Positions 16,289-24,565 of a stretch of DNA of 64,000 nt are shown here, in pieces. Location: positions 46,889 through 110,888 of the forward strand of contig WFSL01000036.1 in NCBI GenBank assembly GCA_015486015.1, read 5' to 3'. The stretch's first letter is position 1. Each line of letters opens with the position of its first letter. The position numbers were made by a program, and so were the translations under genes. The notes under the pieces are model-generated. The model was not told the origin of the DNA, did not search any database, and saw only the letters and a list, made by a program, of their open reading frames with translations. The stretch is from Aquificota bacterium (GTDB lineage: Bacteria > Thermosulfidibacterota > Thermosulfidibacteria > Thermosulfidibacterales > B14-G1).

Positions 16289-17605
16289 ATGGAAGTCTAT
16301 GAATGGACCGATTGGGCCCGATTGAATACGGAACCCGGCAGGGCCAAGGACAAGCCTCAGGCCCTGGACGGTGTGACAGTGTTGGATCTCAGTTATGGTA
16401 GCTTCGCCGGCCTCTTTGCCTCTTCTCTCATGGCGGAGATGGGGGCCAGGGTCATCAGGGTGGAGCCCCCCGAGGGGGACATTGCCCGGAATATGACTCC
16501 CCAGGCCATGAAGGTGAAAGATACAGGCCTGGCCTACATAGTGGAGGGGCGCAACAAGCATCACATCACTCTGGATATCAACATCCCTAAAGGAAGGGAG
16601 ATCTTCTTAAAGATGCTGCCCAAGGTGCAGGTCCTTATAGAGACCTTCCCTCCCAGATACATGGAAAATTTGGGCCTGGGCTGGGAGGTCCTCAGAGAGA
16701 GGAATCCCTCTCTCATCTACTGTGCCATCAACAGCTGGGGCCAGGAGGGGCCTGCCGTGGACGAGGGCATGGGTCAGGGGACCCTGGACTACGACGTAGT
16801 GGCCCAGGCTCTGGGGGGCTTTGCCTGGACGGTAGGGCTCCCCGAAGACTACACCGAGTTCCCCGAGTATACCCGGGTGCCCACCCGCATGGGCAACTGG
16901 ATGGGCTGGTACATGGGAGGAGCCATGGCCGCCTTCTCCATCATGTCGGCCCTTATTTTTGCCGAGGCCACAGGGGAAGGCCAGTTCATTGACATCAGCC
17001 CAGCCGAGGCCCTCGCCACCGTAAATAACTATGCCTTCCATGTGTATTACCTGACGGGCCTGGTCATAGGCAGGGTGGCCAATTTTGAACCGGCGGCCTA
17101 TGCCTACCACTATGTCCAGGCAAAGGATGGCATGGTCTTTCTGGCGGGCTACGCCGATCCCAACTGGAAGGCCCTTTGTTCCATTATCAACCGGTCTGAT
17201 CTGGTGGAGAAGTATCCCACAGTGAAGGACAGGACCAACCCCAAGAACTTTATTCCCATGACCCAAGAGATAGAGAAGTTCACCAAGAGGTACACCAGAG
17301 AGGAGATCCTCAAGATATGGCTGGACTATAGGGGGCCGGGGGTGACGGTGGCCGGGGAGGTTTTGAAACCCTTGGAGTCCATGAAGCTGGAGCACTGGCA
17401 TGAGAGAAAGGCTCTCATGAAGATCAAGGATAAGGATTATGGAGAGCTTCTGGTCCAAGGCATCACCTCCAAGATGAGCGGTACTCCTCCCGTGCTCAAG
17501 TGGGTATGCCGACCCGTGGGTGCCGACAACAGCCTCATTTACAGGGAACTCCTGGGTTACGACGAAGAGGAGCTGAACAGGCTAAAAGCCCAGGGGGTGG
17601 TTTGA
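16289..17605 (+). CDS. Class III CoA-transferase paralog, catalytic Asp replaced by Asn
   Basis: 438 residues from ATG 16289 (AGAGAGG upstream; GTG 16280 possible). Same fold as the preceding protein: GVTVLDLSYGSFAGLFA, MGARVIRVEPPEGD, GEGQFIDISPAEAL. At the catalytic position it has Asn203 (RMGNWMGW) where the partner has Asp183, so it should not itself form the acyl anhydride. Together the two are best read as a heteromeric CoA-transferase with one catalytic subunit, similar to the two-gene bbsEF arrangement. This is the last intact gene of the operon; an acyl-CoA ligase remnant and a hairpin terminator follow. Confidence 0.85.
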   Translation: MEVYEWTDWARLNTEPGRAKDKPQALDGVTVLDLSYGSFAGLFASSLMAEMGARVIRVEPPEGDIARNMTPQAMKVKDTGLAYIVEGRNKHHITLDINIPKGREIFLKMLPKVQVLIETFPPRYMENLGLGWEVLRERNPSLIYCAINSWGQEGPAVDEGMGQGTLDYDVVAQALGGFAWTVGLPEDYTEFPEYTRVPTRMGNWMGWYMGGAMAAFSIMSALIFAEATGEGQFIDISPAEALATVNNYAFHVYYLTGLVIGRVANFEPAAYAYHYVQAKDGMVFLAGYADPNWKALCSIINRSDLVEKYPTVKDRTNPKNFIPMTQEIEKFTKRYTREEILKIWLDYRGPGVTVAGEVLKPLESMKLEHWHERKALMKIKDKDYGELLVQGITSKMSGTPPVLKWVCRPVGADNSLIYRELLGYDEEELNRLKAQGVV

Positions 17606-17680
17606 ATATAGAGGGGTGGGGGATATTCTGGTTTTTCCCCTAAGGAAGGGAAGAGAGGTTCGACTATGATTTTCCCTTGA

Positions 17681-17986
17681 ATGTCAATGCTCTTCTCTCC
17701 AGGGCCAGGGACCTCTTATCCAGATGAGCAATGCCGGCATCGGGTGAAGCAGGGACTCCTGGTTTCCCTGTGGGATGAGCGTCCCTTGGCCTGTGTGGTT
17801 CTTAAGGAAGGGGAAGATCCCCAAGGCAAAAAAGAAGAGATTCTGGAGTTGCTCTCTCAAAGATTTCCCAAGTGGTGGCTTCCTAATGAGATCCTTTTCA
17901 TAAATGAGATCCCCAAGACCAGTGTGGGTAAATTTGACAAAAAGACTCTGAGAAAGAGGTATATCGATTATTATCTAAAAGGTTAA
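17681..17986 (+). pseudogene. Remnant of an acyl-CoA synthetase (C-terminal AMP-binding domain only)
   Basis: About 100 codons survive. WDERPLACVVLKEG and FPKWWLPNEILFINEIP, then KTSVGKFDKKTLRKRY with the conserved catalytic Lys region, are the last ~70 residues of a medium/long-chain fatty-acyl-CoA ligase of about 530 residues. The N-terminal adenylation domain is missing and the first ~30 codons do not match the family, so the gene is decayed. It lies at the end of the CoA operon, suggesting that the ancestral operon used a ligase for acid activation, or that a ligase gene was lost by deletion here. Confidence 0.75.
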
Positions 17987-18000
17987 CGGAATAAATACAA

Positions 18001-18030
18001 GGGTCAGGAACTTCCCCCCTGACCCCTTTT
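18001..18030 (+). terminator. Rho-independent terminator of the catabolic block
   Basis: GGGTCAGG (18001-18008) and CCTGACCC (18018-18025) form an 8-bp stem with a 9-base loop, followed by CTTTT. It lies 15 bases after the ligase remnant. Confidence 0.6.
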
Positions 18031-18425
18031 GCAGCCTTAAAGGGATAAACACCAACTGTCACAAACCATGATTTGGCCACAATCCATCCGCCGCTTTACC
18101 TCAGTTGTAAAGATACCCCGCGCAAAAGGTACCCGTGGAATTTGAGCTCAACCCTTGCCCCACCCATATGCCTGCTCCGGTCCACCAATTTGACCACCGT
18201 GCTCCCAGTTTATAAGCTCAAGTACTATCTCTCTCCCAGAAGACCTCCCTTACTGTATCCCCAATATCCATCCTCTACTCCAAAGTGCCATGTGCTTATA
18301 AATCTAAAGCCCAAAAGAAAGAAGGGCAATGCCCAAGCACTTAATCTATACTTACTTGCATCGATAGGCCAGCCCTGGTAAAGGAGCATCTGCTTTGAAT
18401 GGCAGGATCAACCTTGAGGTGAGTA
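18031..18425. other. Intergenic region between the catabolic block and queF
   Basis: 395 bases without a recognisable gene on either strand. A frame open from 18073 to 18381 has no similarity and no ribosome-binding site. No preQ1 riboswitch signature was found upstream of queF. TTGAGGTGAG at 18413-18422 supplies the queF ribosome-binding site. Confidence 0.5.
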
Positions 18426-18812
18426 ATGAAGTACGGTGAAGAGGAAATCACCAAGGCCAAACTGGAGCGATGGGAGAATCCATGTCCTGAAAGGGGTTAT
18501 ACCATTGATATCACCTTCCCTGAGTTCACCTGTCTGTGCCCCAGATCTGGGTATCCCGATTTTGCCACTATCAAAATTACCTATGTTCCCGATAGATGGA
18601 TAGTAGAGCTTAAATCTCTAAAGCTCTATCTCAATCAGTATCGCAGCCGGTACATCTCCCATGAAGAGGCCGTCAACCGGATCTACGAAGACCTTCATGC
18701 CCTTCTGAACCCCCAACATCTAAAGGTAGTGGGGGATTTCAACCCACGGGGCAACGTGCACACCGTTGTGACAGTAGAGAGTAAAGGAGTACATCGAGGA
18801 GGCAGAGAATGA
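18426..18812 (+). CDS. queF: NADPH-dependent 7-cyano-7-deazaguanine reductase
   Basis: 128 residues, the short single-domain QueF form. Reduces preQ0 to preQ1 in queuosine synthesis. The active-site segment [16 protein letters not shown] carries the nucleophilic Cys (of LCP) and the following Asp; the QueF motif [14 protein letters not shown] binds [15 protein letters not shown] lies near the end. ATG 18426 follows GAGGTGAGTA. The stop overlaps the sppA start (ATGA), so the two are co-transcribed although their functions are unrelated. Confidence 0.93.
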   Translation: MKYGEEEITKAKLERWENPCPERGYTIDITFPEFTCLCPRSGYPDFATIKITYVPDRWIVELKSLKLYLNQYRSRYISHEEAVNRIYEDLHALLNPQHLKVVGDFNPRGNVHTVVTVESKGVHRGGRE

Positions 18813-19765
18813 CCAAGGCTATCGGCAGAAAGATGTGGACCATCTCTCTCATGGTTTTTCTATTGGTATTTTCCAACAGTTGCACTTTCGTAGAGCTCAA
18901 TCTGTTCCCAAAAGAGGCGCCTCTAAGAGAAACAGTGCTCATGGGAGAAGGGAGAGAGAAGGTGGTCTTGTTGGACATTTCGGGCTTCCTCTCTACCAGC
19001 TCTGCCACATCCCTTTTAGGCCTGGGCAGCAGGGCCTCTGTAGTGGAGCGTGTCAGGAGGGTGCTCGATAGAGCCTCAAAGGACTCTCATGTAAGGGCCC
19101 TGTTGCTTCGCATAAACAGCCCTGGAGGCACGGTCACTGCCAGTGACATCATCTTTCATGAGGTATCTCAGAGCGCCGAGAGGCATCATTGGCCCGTGGT
19201 GGCCTGCCTCATGGGTGTAGCTGCTTCTGGGGGATACTATGTGGCCCTCTCTGCTGACAGTATCGTAGCTCATCCCACTTCCCTTACCGGTGCTGTAGGT
19301 GTGATTGCTCTCAAACTGGACATCCAGGGACTCCTGCGCAAGGTAGGTGTAAAAGTTGAAGTCTACAAGTCAGGGAAGGAGAAGGACACCTGGTTCCCGT
19401 TCAGGCCCTCTACGCCAGATGAGAAAAAACATATCCAGGAGATGATCCGGTCATTTAGCCAAAGGTTCTTTGAGCTGGTGCAGGAGAGGCGTAAGCTTTC
19501 TAATGTTAATATGGAGCGAATTGAGAGTGGGGAGGTCTTTGCCGCTGAGCTGGCCAAGAAACTGGGGCTCGTAGATAGATTAGGTTATTTGGAGGATGCC
19601 TTCAACCTGGCAAAGAAACTCGCTGGTGTCGAGAAGGCCAAACTCGTGGCCTATCTGCCTCCTGGTAAAGCAGAGGCAACTATCTATTCTGGCCCTCCCC
19701 GGGCCCCTAAGGGTTGGATAGACCTCCTCAACTCGGGGGAGGCCGCCTATTTGTGGATCCCCTGA
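18809..19765 (+). CDS. sppA: Signal peptide peptidase SppA (S49 family serine protease)
   Basis: 318 residues, single-domain form as in Gram-positive bacteria and archaea (the E. coli enzyme is twice as long). A hydrophobic N-terminal segment (residues 9-24) ending FSNSC acts as membrane anchor or lipoprotein signal. The S49 core shows [13 protein letters not shown], the catalytic Ser in [13 protein letters not shown] and the general-base Lys in YKSGKEKD. It cleaves left-over signal peptides at the outer face of the inner membrane. Start ATG overlaps the queF stop. Confidence 0.9.
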   Translation: MTKAIGRKMWTISLMVFLLVFSNSCTFVELNLFPKEAPLRETVLMGEGREKVVLLDISGFLSTSSATSLLGLGSRASVVERVRRVLDRASKDSHVRALLLRINSPGGTVTASDIIFHEVSQSAERHHWPVVACLMGVAASGGYYVALSADSIVAHPTSLTGAVGVIALKLDIQGLLRKVGVKVEVYKSGKEKDTWFPFRPSTPDEKKHIQEMIRSFSQRFFELVQERRKLSNVNMERIESGEVFAAELAKKLGLVDRLGYLEDAFNLAKKLAGVEKAKLVAYLPPGKAEATIYSGPPRAPKGWIDLLNSGEAAYLWIP

Positions 19766-19772
19766 TCAAGCA

Positions 19773-20270
19773 TCAGCGCCAAATCGTCACCTCTTCCAGA
19801 GGCCTCCTATCGGATGAGCCTTCTGAGGCTGGATAACCCGCAGAGACCAATGCCACAAACTCCCAGGAGGCAGGAACCTTGAGAATGGCCTCAACCTTCT
19901 CCTTGTTCTTCAATATCTCCCCAAGCCAAACGGACCCCAAACCCTGACAGTGAAATGCCAAGAGCATATTTTCTATGCAAGCTCCTATGGCTTGCAAATC
20001 CTTCTCCCTGTGATAAGAAACATCCCTATCCATGAAGACGGCTACAGCTATAGGTGCCTCCCTTATGATGCGTCCTGAAATAGTGAGCTTGGCAAGCTCT
20101 TCTCTGATGTCCATCTCACAGATCACCACAAAGCGCCAAGGCTGGTTGTTTTTGCCCGAGGGCGCCCAATGCGCAGCCTCCAAAGCTCTGATCACCTTAT
20201 CCATCTCCACGGGACGATCCAAATAATGGCGAACGCTCCTCCTGCCCAAAAGCGCTTTCATACAATCCAC
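19773..20270 (-). CDS. Nitroreductase family FMN protein
   Basis: 165 residues. RRSVRHYLDRPV near the N-terminus binds FMN phosphate; HWAPSGKNNQPWRFVVI and the C-terminal GYPASEGSSDRRPLEEV segment are typical of short nitroreductase-family proteins. Its natural substrate cannot be told. It ends 7 bases from the sppA end (convergent) and starts 48 bases from the divergently oriented alkyltransferase gene; the short shared region must hold both promoters. Confidence 0.88.
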   Translation of the reverse strand: MDCMKALLGRRSVRHYLDRPVEMDKVIRALEAAHWAPSGKNNQPWRFVVICEMDIREELAKLTISGRIIREAPIAVAVFMDRDVSYHREKDLQAIGACIENMLLAFHCQGLGSVWLGEILKNKEKVEAILKVPASWEFVALVSAGYPASEGSSDRRPLEEVTIWR

Positions 20271-20318
20271 GGATCACCTCCTTGCCTTGCCTTATCTGAG
20301 AACTTATGCTCAAAGATC

Positions 20319-20774
20319 ATGAAAAAGGTCCTATTGACAACACGGTGGGGGCACTTTCTAACCCTCTGGGGAAACAGTGGGCTGAAAAGACTCTTGTTTC
20401 CGCCCCAGCAGAGAGGCAGAGGCCCAAGTGAAGAGACGGAAAGGCTCATGGAGAGGCTCCTTAACCTCTATCTCTCTGGTAGGAAAGTAGATTTCACACC
20501 CATCCCACTGGATCTCTCCGGAGCTACCCCCTTCTCGCTAAGGGTCTGGAGAGAGACCCAGCTCATCCCATTTGGCACCACCCTTACCTATGGCCAGTTA
20601 GCAGCCAGGCTTGGGCTACCGAAAGGGAGTAGGGCAGTGGGCCAGGCCCTAAGGAAAAACCCTGTCCCCATCATTATCCCCTGCCATCGGGTAGTAGGGC
20701 AAAGGGGACTTGTTGGCTTCAGTGGAGGTTTGCATTGGAAGAGAAGGCTCATAAGTTTGGAGTGCGGCGAATAA
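20319..20774 (+). CDS. ogt: Methylated-DNA--protein-cysteine methyltransferase
   Basis: 151 residues from ATG 20319 (MKKVLLTTRWGHF). The DNA-binding half begins at TPFSLRVWRETQLIPFGTT, with helix-turn-helix TYGQLAARLGLPKGSRAVGQAL, and the acceptor cysteine lies in IIPCHRVVG, followed by GFSGGLHWKRRLISLE. It removes O6-alkyl groups from guanine in a suicidal reaction. The N-terminal domain is short. A longer frame to 20169 would overlap the divergent nitroreductase and is unlikely. The truA gene overlaps the 3' end. Confidence 0.92.
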   Translation: MKKVLLTTRWGHFLTLWGNSGLKRLLFPPQQRGRGPSEETERLMERLLNLYLSGRKVDFTPIPLDLSGATPFSLRVWRETQLIPFGTTLTYGQLAARLGLPKGSRAVGQALRKNPVPIIIPCHRVVGQRGLVGFSGGLHWKRRLISLECGE

Positions 20775-21508
20775 AGATGGTCCTGGCCTACGATGGTACC
20801 GGTTTTTCGGGTTGGCAGTATCAGCCCCAAGTAAGGACGCTACAGGCCACCCTCGAGGAGGCCATGGAGAAGGTAGTACATCATCCCCTCCGCGTGGTGG
20901 CAGCAGGAAGAACAGACACAGGGGTCCATGCCCTGGGCCAGGTAGTCCACTTCAAAACCGAAAGCCACCTCTCTCCAGAGGTACTCAAAAGGGCCTTCAA
21001 CGCCCTTTTGCCCACGAGCATTCGGGTCAGGAGGGTAACAGAGGCCCCACGGAGCTTCCACGCCCGATTTTCTGCCATCAGCCGGACGTACCGGTACTTT
21101 ATCTCCCGGCACTCACTCCCCTTCCTACATCGCTATTGTTGGGTAATAGAGAGGAGGATGGACATAGAGAGATTAACAGAAACGCTGGCCCTTTTTAAGG
21201 GCATCCACGACTTCGCTGCGTTCGGTTCTCCCGCAAAGGAAGGGGGGACAACGATAAGGGAAGTATTCAGGGCAGAAGCCAAGGCTTTCAAGGGCCTCGT
21301 AATAATCACCATAGAGGCGAACTCTTTCTTAAGGAGGATGGTAAGGCACATGGTAGGCGCAGCAGTAAAAGTGGCCTCTGGCGGGTCGAGCTTAGAAGAG
21401 GTGAAGAGGGCGGTCGAGTATCCCCATGGATTCCGCTTCCCTTCCCCTCCAGCTCCACCTCAAGGCCTTTTCCTATGGAGGGTAAAATACAGGCCAATGC
21501 TTGATTAA
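20762..21508 (+). CDS. truA: tRNA pseudouridine(38-40) synthase
   Basis: 248 residues from GTG 20762 (MRRIKMVLAYDGTGFSGWQ), the usual TruA beginning; ATG 20777 and TTG 20735 are alternatives because no ribosome-binding site decides. Catalytic Asp is in AAGRTDTGVHALGQ; YRYFISR and FLRRMVRHMVGA are conserved tRNA-binding and core motifs. It isomerises uridines 38-40 of the anticodon stem. It overlaps the preceding repair gene by 13 bases with this start. Confidence 0.92.
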   Translation: MRRIKMVLAYDGTGFSGWQYQPQVRTLQATLEEAMEKVVHHPLRVVAAGRTDTGVHALGQVVHFKTESHLSPEVLKRAFNALLPTSIRVRRVTEAPRSFHARFSAISRTYRYFISRHSLPFLHRYCWVIERRMDIERLTETLALFKGIHDFAAFGSPAKEGGTTIREVFRAEAKAFKGLVIITIEANSFLRRMVRHMVGAAVKVASGGSSLEEVKRAVEYPHGFRFPSPPAPPQGLFLWRVKYRPMLD

Positions 21509-21562
21509 TTACAGGGGCATAGGCTATCTTCCCACAAAGAGGGTTGGGGAAAAGAGGTATCT

Positions 21563-22384
21563 GTGGATATTATCATTTTCAGAATCGCTGCTGTTTTATA
21601 TTTAGCCTCAGCGGTATTTTATGTATACTATCTTTACCATACAAGGCCATCCACAGCCAAAAAGGGATACCTCCTGCTCTTGTCGGGATTTGTAGTACAC
21701 ACCACAGCGCTCACGGTGAGGGGAGTAACAGCCCATCACTTTCCCGCCACCAACCTCTTCGAATCCCTATCCCTCTTCTGCTGGATGGTAGCTGGGGGAT
21801 ACCTCCTACTGGAATGGCGTTACAGGATCCCTATCTTGGGCTCTTTCGTTGCGCCCCTCAACTGCTTAGGGGTGATAGCCGCTACCTTTAATCCCCAGGC
21901 CATTACCCCCCTGCCTCCTGCCTTGAAAAGCGCCTGGCTTTACGTCCATGCTGCTGCCTCCTTCTTGGGGGAGGGGGCCTTTGCATTGGCATTCGTGGTG
22001 AGTTTTGTATATCTGCTGCAGGAGCGCCACATCCGAAGAAAGAGATTAGGGGGACTGTTCCAGAAGCTCCCCTCACTCAGCCAACTAGACGACTTAAACT
22101 ATAAACTTCTCACCTTAGGATTCCCCTTTCTCACCTTGGGCATCATTACCGGAGCCATATGGGCCCAGTATGCATGGGGATCGTACTGGAGCTGGGACCC
22201 AAAAGAGACCTGGTCCCTGATCACCTGGCTCATTTACGCTGCCATCCTCCATGGGCGCATGACTGTGGGATGGCGGGGAAGGAGGGCTGCTATCCTCTCA
22301 GTGATAGGGTTCGGGGCCGTGCTCTTCACATTTTTGGGCGTGAACCTCCTTCTTCCAGGGCTCCACAGCTACTCTGCCATGTGA
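21563..22384 (+). CDS. ccsA: CcsA/HemX-family cytochrome c assembly membrane protein
   Basis: 273 residues with about eight membrane helices. WGSYWSWDPKETWSLITW is the tryptophan-rich WWD-type haem-handling motif of CcsA/CcsB (ResC) and CcmC/CcmF proteins, and conserved His residues flank it (HHFPATNLFES, YVHAAASF, LHSYSAM). It exports and presents haem for attachment to c-type cytochromes (system II), or, as HemX, influences glutamyl-tRNA reductase levels; the gene directly precedes hemA, which fits either. GTG start 21563 has AGAGG five bases upstream. No ccsB (ResB) partner is in the window. Confidence 0.85.
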   Translation: MDIIIFRIAAVLYLASAVFYVYYLYHTRPSTAKKGYLLLLSGFVVHTTALTVRGVTAHHFPATNLFESLSLFCWMVAGGYLLLEWRYRIPILGSFVAPLNCLGVIAATFNPQAITPLPPALKSAWLYVHAAASFLGEGAFALAFVVSFVYLLQERHIRRKRLGGLFQKLPSLSQLDDLNYKLLTLGFPFLTLGIITGAIWAQYAWGSYWSWDPKETWSLITWLIYAAILHGRMTVGWRGRRAAILSVIGFGAVLFTFLGVNLLLPGLHSYSAM

Positions 22385-22391
22385 GGGGGAC

Positions 22392-23678
22392 ATGGACATC
22401 CTGGTCGTAGGGATAAATCACCGTACGGGCCCGGTGGAGCTGAGGGAGAAGTTGGCTATCAGCCAAGGGGAAGCCAAGGGGTTTTACAGTAAGCTCTTGG
22501 ACTATCAAAGGGTCCGAGAGGCCCTCATCCTCTCCACCTGCAACCGGGTAGAGGTATACTCCTGGGCCAACAAGGGAGGAGAAGACCACATTATATCCAC
22601 GCTGGAAGAGGTGAAGGGGGTGCCTGCCCAGGAGATCATGCCATGCCTTTACATCTACAGGGGAGAAGAGGCAGTAAAACATGTTTTTATGGTAGCCTCC
22701 AGCTTGGACTCCATGGTGATAGGAGAACCACAGATAGTTGGACAAGTGAAAGACGCATTTGAGAGCGCCCTCACATCCAATGCCACAGGTGTTATTCTGA
22801 ATCAGCTTATGAAGAAGGCCCTCTCCGTCTCAAAGAGGGTAAGGACAGAGACGGGGATAGGGGAAAGCGCTGTATCCGTGAGCTATGCCGCAGTAGAGCT
22901 GGCAAAAAAGATCTTCGGAGACCTTGCCAACAGAAGGGCCATGCTGGTGGGAGCAGGGGAGATGGCAGAGCTGGCAGCACAGCATTTAGTGCACCAGGGA
23001 GTTTCCCACCTTATCGTGGTGAACAGGACCCCCTCCAAGGCACATGAGCTGGCCCAGAGGCTCAAGGGTGAGGCAGCAGGTATGGACCTACTGGAGGCAA
23101 AACTCATAGAGGTGGACATAGTGATCACCTCCACGGGGGCACCTCAAACGATTATCAGTCGAGAGACAGTGCAGAGGGCCATGAAGGAGAGAAAGAGGCG
23201 CCCCATCTTCTTTATAGATATTGCCGTACCCAGGGATGTGGATTCAGAGGTACAGCGGGTGGAGAACGTTTATCTCTATGACATTGATGACTTAGAACAG
23301 GTGGTGGAGGAAAACCGGAAGCGCAGGGAAAAAGAGGCTGCCAAGGCAGAAGCCATTGTGGAACAAGAGGTAGAACGCTTCTTCCAATGGCTCAGGGGCC
23401 AAGAGGTGGTACCTGTGATTGTGTCCCTGAGGAACTGGTGTGAGGAGATACGCCTAAGAGAACTGGAAAAGGCAAAGGCCCGCCTCCGTCTCAACGGAAA
23501 GGAGGCAAAAGCCTTAGAGGCCCTTACTGCAGCCATTGTAAATAAAATACTCCACCCACCCCTCTCTTACCTGAAGGACGCATCTGCACGGGGAGAAGGG
23601 GAAAAGATAGCCAAATTGGTGAGGGAACTCTTCTCACTGGAGGAGAAGGATGCGGATACGCATAGGGACCAGAGGTAG
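22392..23678 (+). CDS. hemA: Glutamyl-tRNA reductase
   Basis: 428 residues. First step of the C5 route to tetrapyrroles, NADPH reduction of Glu-tRNA to glutamate-1-semialdehyde. VGINHRTGPVELREKL, catalytic Cys in LSTCNRVEVYSW, VGEPQIVGQVKDAF and the NADPH fold (LVGAGEMAELAAQHL) are clear, with a C-terminal coiled-coil dimer domain. ATG 22392 is 7 bases after ccsA and follows GAGGGG. Its 3' end overlaps hemC by 29 bases. Confidence 0.96.
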   Translation: MDILVVGINHRTGPVELREKLAISQGEAKGFYSKLLDYQRVREALILSTCNRVEVYSWANKGGEDHIISTLEEVKGVPAQEIMPCLYIYRGEEAVKHVFMVASSLDSMVIGEPQIVGQVKDAFESALTSNATGVILNQLMKKALSVSKRVRTETGIGESAVSVSYAAVELAKKIFGDLANRRAMLVGAGEMAELAAQHLVHQGVSHLIVVNRTPSKAHELAQRLKGEAAGMDLLEAKLIEVDIVITSTGAPQTIISRETVQRAMKERKRRPIFFIDIAVPRDVDSEVQRVENVYLYDIDDLEQVVEENRKRREKEAAKAEAIVEQEVERFFQWLRGQEVVPVIVSLRNWCEEIRLRELEKAKARLRLNGKEAKALEALTAAIVNKILHPPLSYLKDASARGEGEKIAKLVRELFSLEEKDADTHRDQR

Positions 23679-24558
23679 CAAACTCGCTTTGTGGCAAGCC
23701 CAACATGTGAAAGAGATGATCGAGGAACGTTCCCACCATCAGGCAGAGCTGGTAATAATCAAGACAAAGGGGGACAAGATACAGGATACACCCCTGGCCA
23801 GGATTGGAGGTAAAGGTTTATTTGTCAAGGAAATAGAAAAAGCCCTCCTTGAAAACAGGATAGACATGGCCGTCCACTCTATGAAGGATGTACCCGTCGA
23901 GTTGCCAGGAGGATTAGAGATAGGTGCCATCCCACAAAGGGAAGAACCTTGGGATCTATTAGTGGTGAAGGAGCGAGAGCACTTACAGAAACTCCCAAAG
24001 GGGGCCAAGGTGGGAACCTCCAGCCTTCGCAGGCAGGCTCAGCTCTTGGCTCAGAGACCCGATCTGCAAATTAGACCGCTAAGGGGCAACCTGGACACCA
24101 GATACAGGAAGCTGAGAGAAGGAGACCTGGATGCCATTGTGGTTGCCCTGGCTGGGGTGAAGAGACTGGGCATTAACGATCTCCCCCACAGGGTCCTTTC
24201 CCCCCAAGAGTGCCTCCCCGCCATAGGGCAAGGGGCCCTGGCTATAGAGGTACGGCAGGGGATGTGGAGGGAGACACTACAAGCCCTCCATCACCCCTCC
24301 ACAGCCGTGTGTATAGAGGCCGAGAGGGCCTTCCTTAAGTGCATTGGGGGCTCATGCCAGGTTCCAGTAGCAGCCTTAGGGAGAATGAAGAATGGTATTC
24401 TTGTGCTTGAAGGTCTCATCGCCACCCCCGACGGGAAGATGGTCCTCAGGGGGAATTTAAGAGGGGATCCTCAAGTGGCCAGGGACATAGGGAATCGCTT
24501 GGCCCAGGAGCTTTTGGCCCAAGGGGGCAAGGAGGTGATACGAGACCTTGTAGGATAG
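23650..24558 (+). CDS. hemC: Porphobilinogen deaminase (hydroxymethylbilane synthase)
   Basis: 302 residues. Joins four porphobilinogen units. N-terminus MRIRIGTRGSKLALWQA; GKGLFVKEIEKALL; cofactor-binding GTSSLRRQAQL; the dipyrromethane-bearing Cys in CIGGSCQVPVAA. ATG 23650 follows GGAGAAGG inside hemA, indicating translational coupling. hemD, which often follows, is absent: the next gene is convergent 8 bases away. Confidence 0.96.
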   Translation: MRIRIGTRGSKLALWQAQHVKEMIEERSHHQAELVIIKTKGDKIQDTPLARIGGKGLFVKEIEKALLENRIDMAVHSMKDVPVELPGGLEIGAIPQREEPWDLLVVKEREHLQKLPKGAKVGTSSLRRQAQLLAQRPDLQIRPLRGNLDTRYRKLREGDLDAIVVALAGVKRLGINDLPHRVLSPQECLPAIGQGALAIEVRQGMWRETLQALHHPSTAVCIEAERAFLKCIGGSCQVPVAALGRMKNGILVLEGLIATPDGKMVLRGNLRGDPQVARDIGNRLAQELLAQGGKEVIRDLVG

Positions 24559-24565
24559 GAACGCT

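Noticed and set aside
16607-17458. Long minus-strand frame (283 codons) opposite the second CoA-transferase, and similar ones at 13112-13759, 14386-15057 and 14960-15574
   Set aside because: They are shadows caused by strong third-position bias; no family motifs or ribosome-binding sites, and the plus-strand genes are certain.
18031-18425. preQ1 riboswitch upstream of queF
   Set aside because: No preQ1-I stem-loop with the A-rich tail next to the ribosome-binding site could be found.
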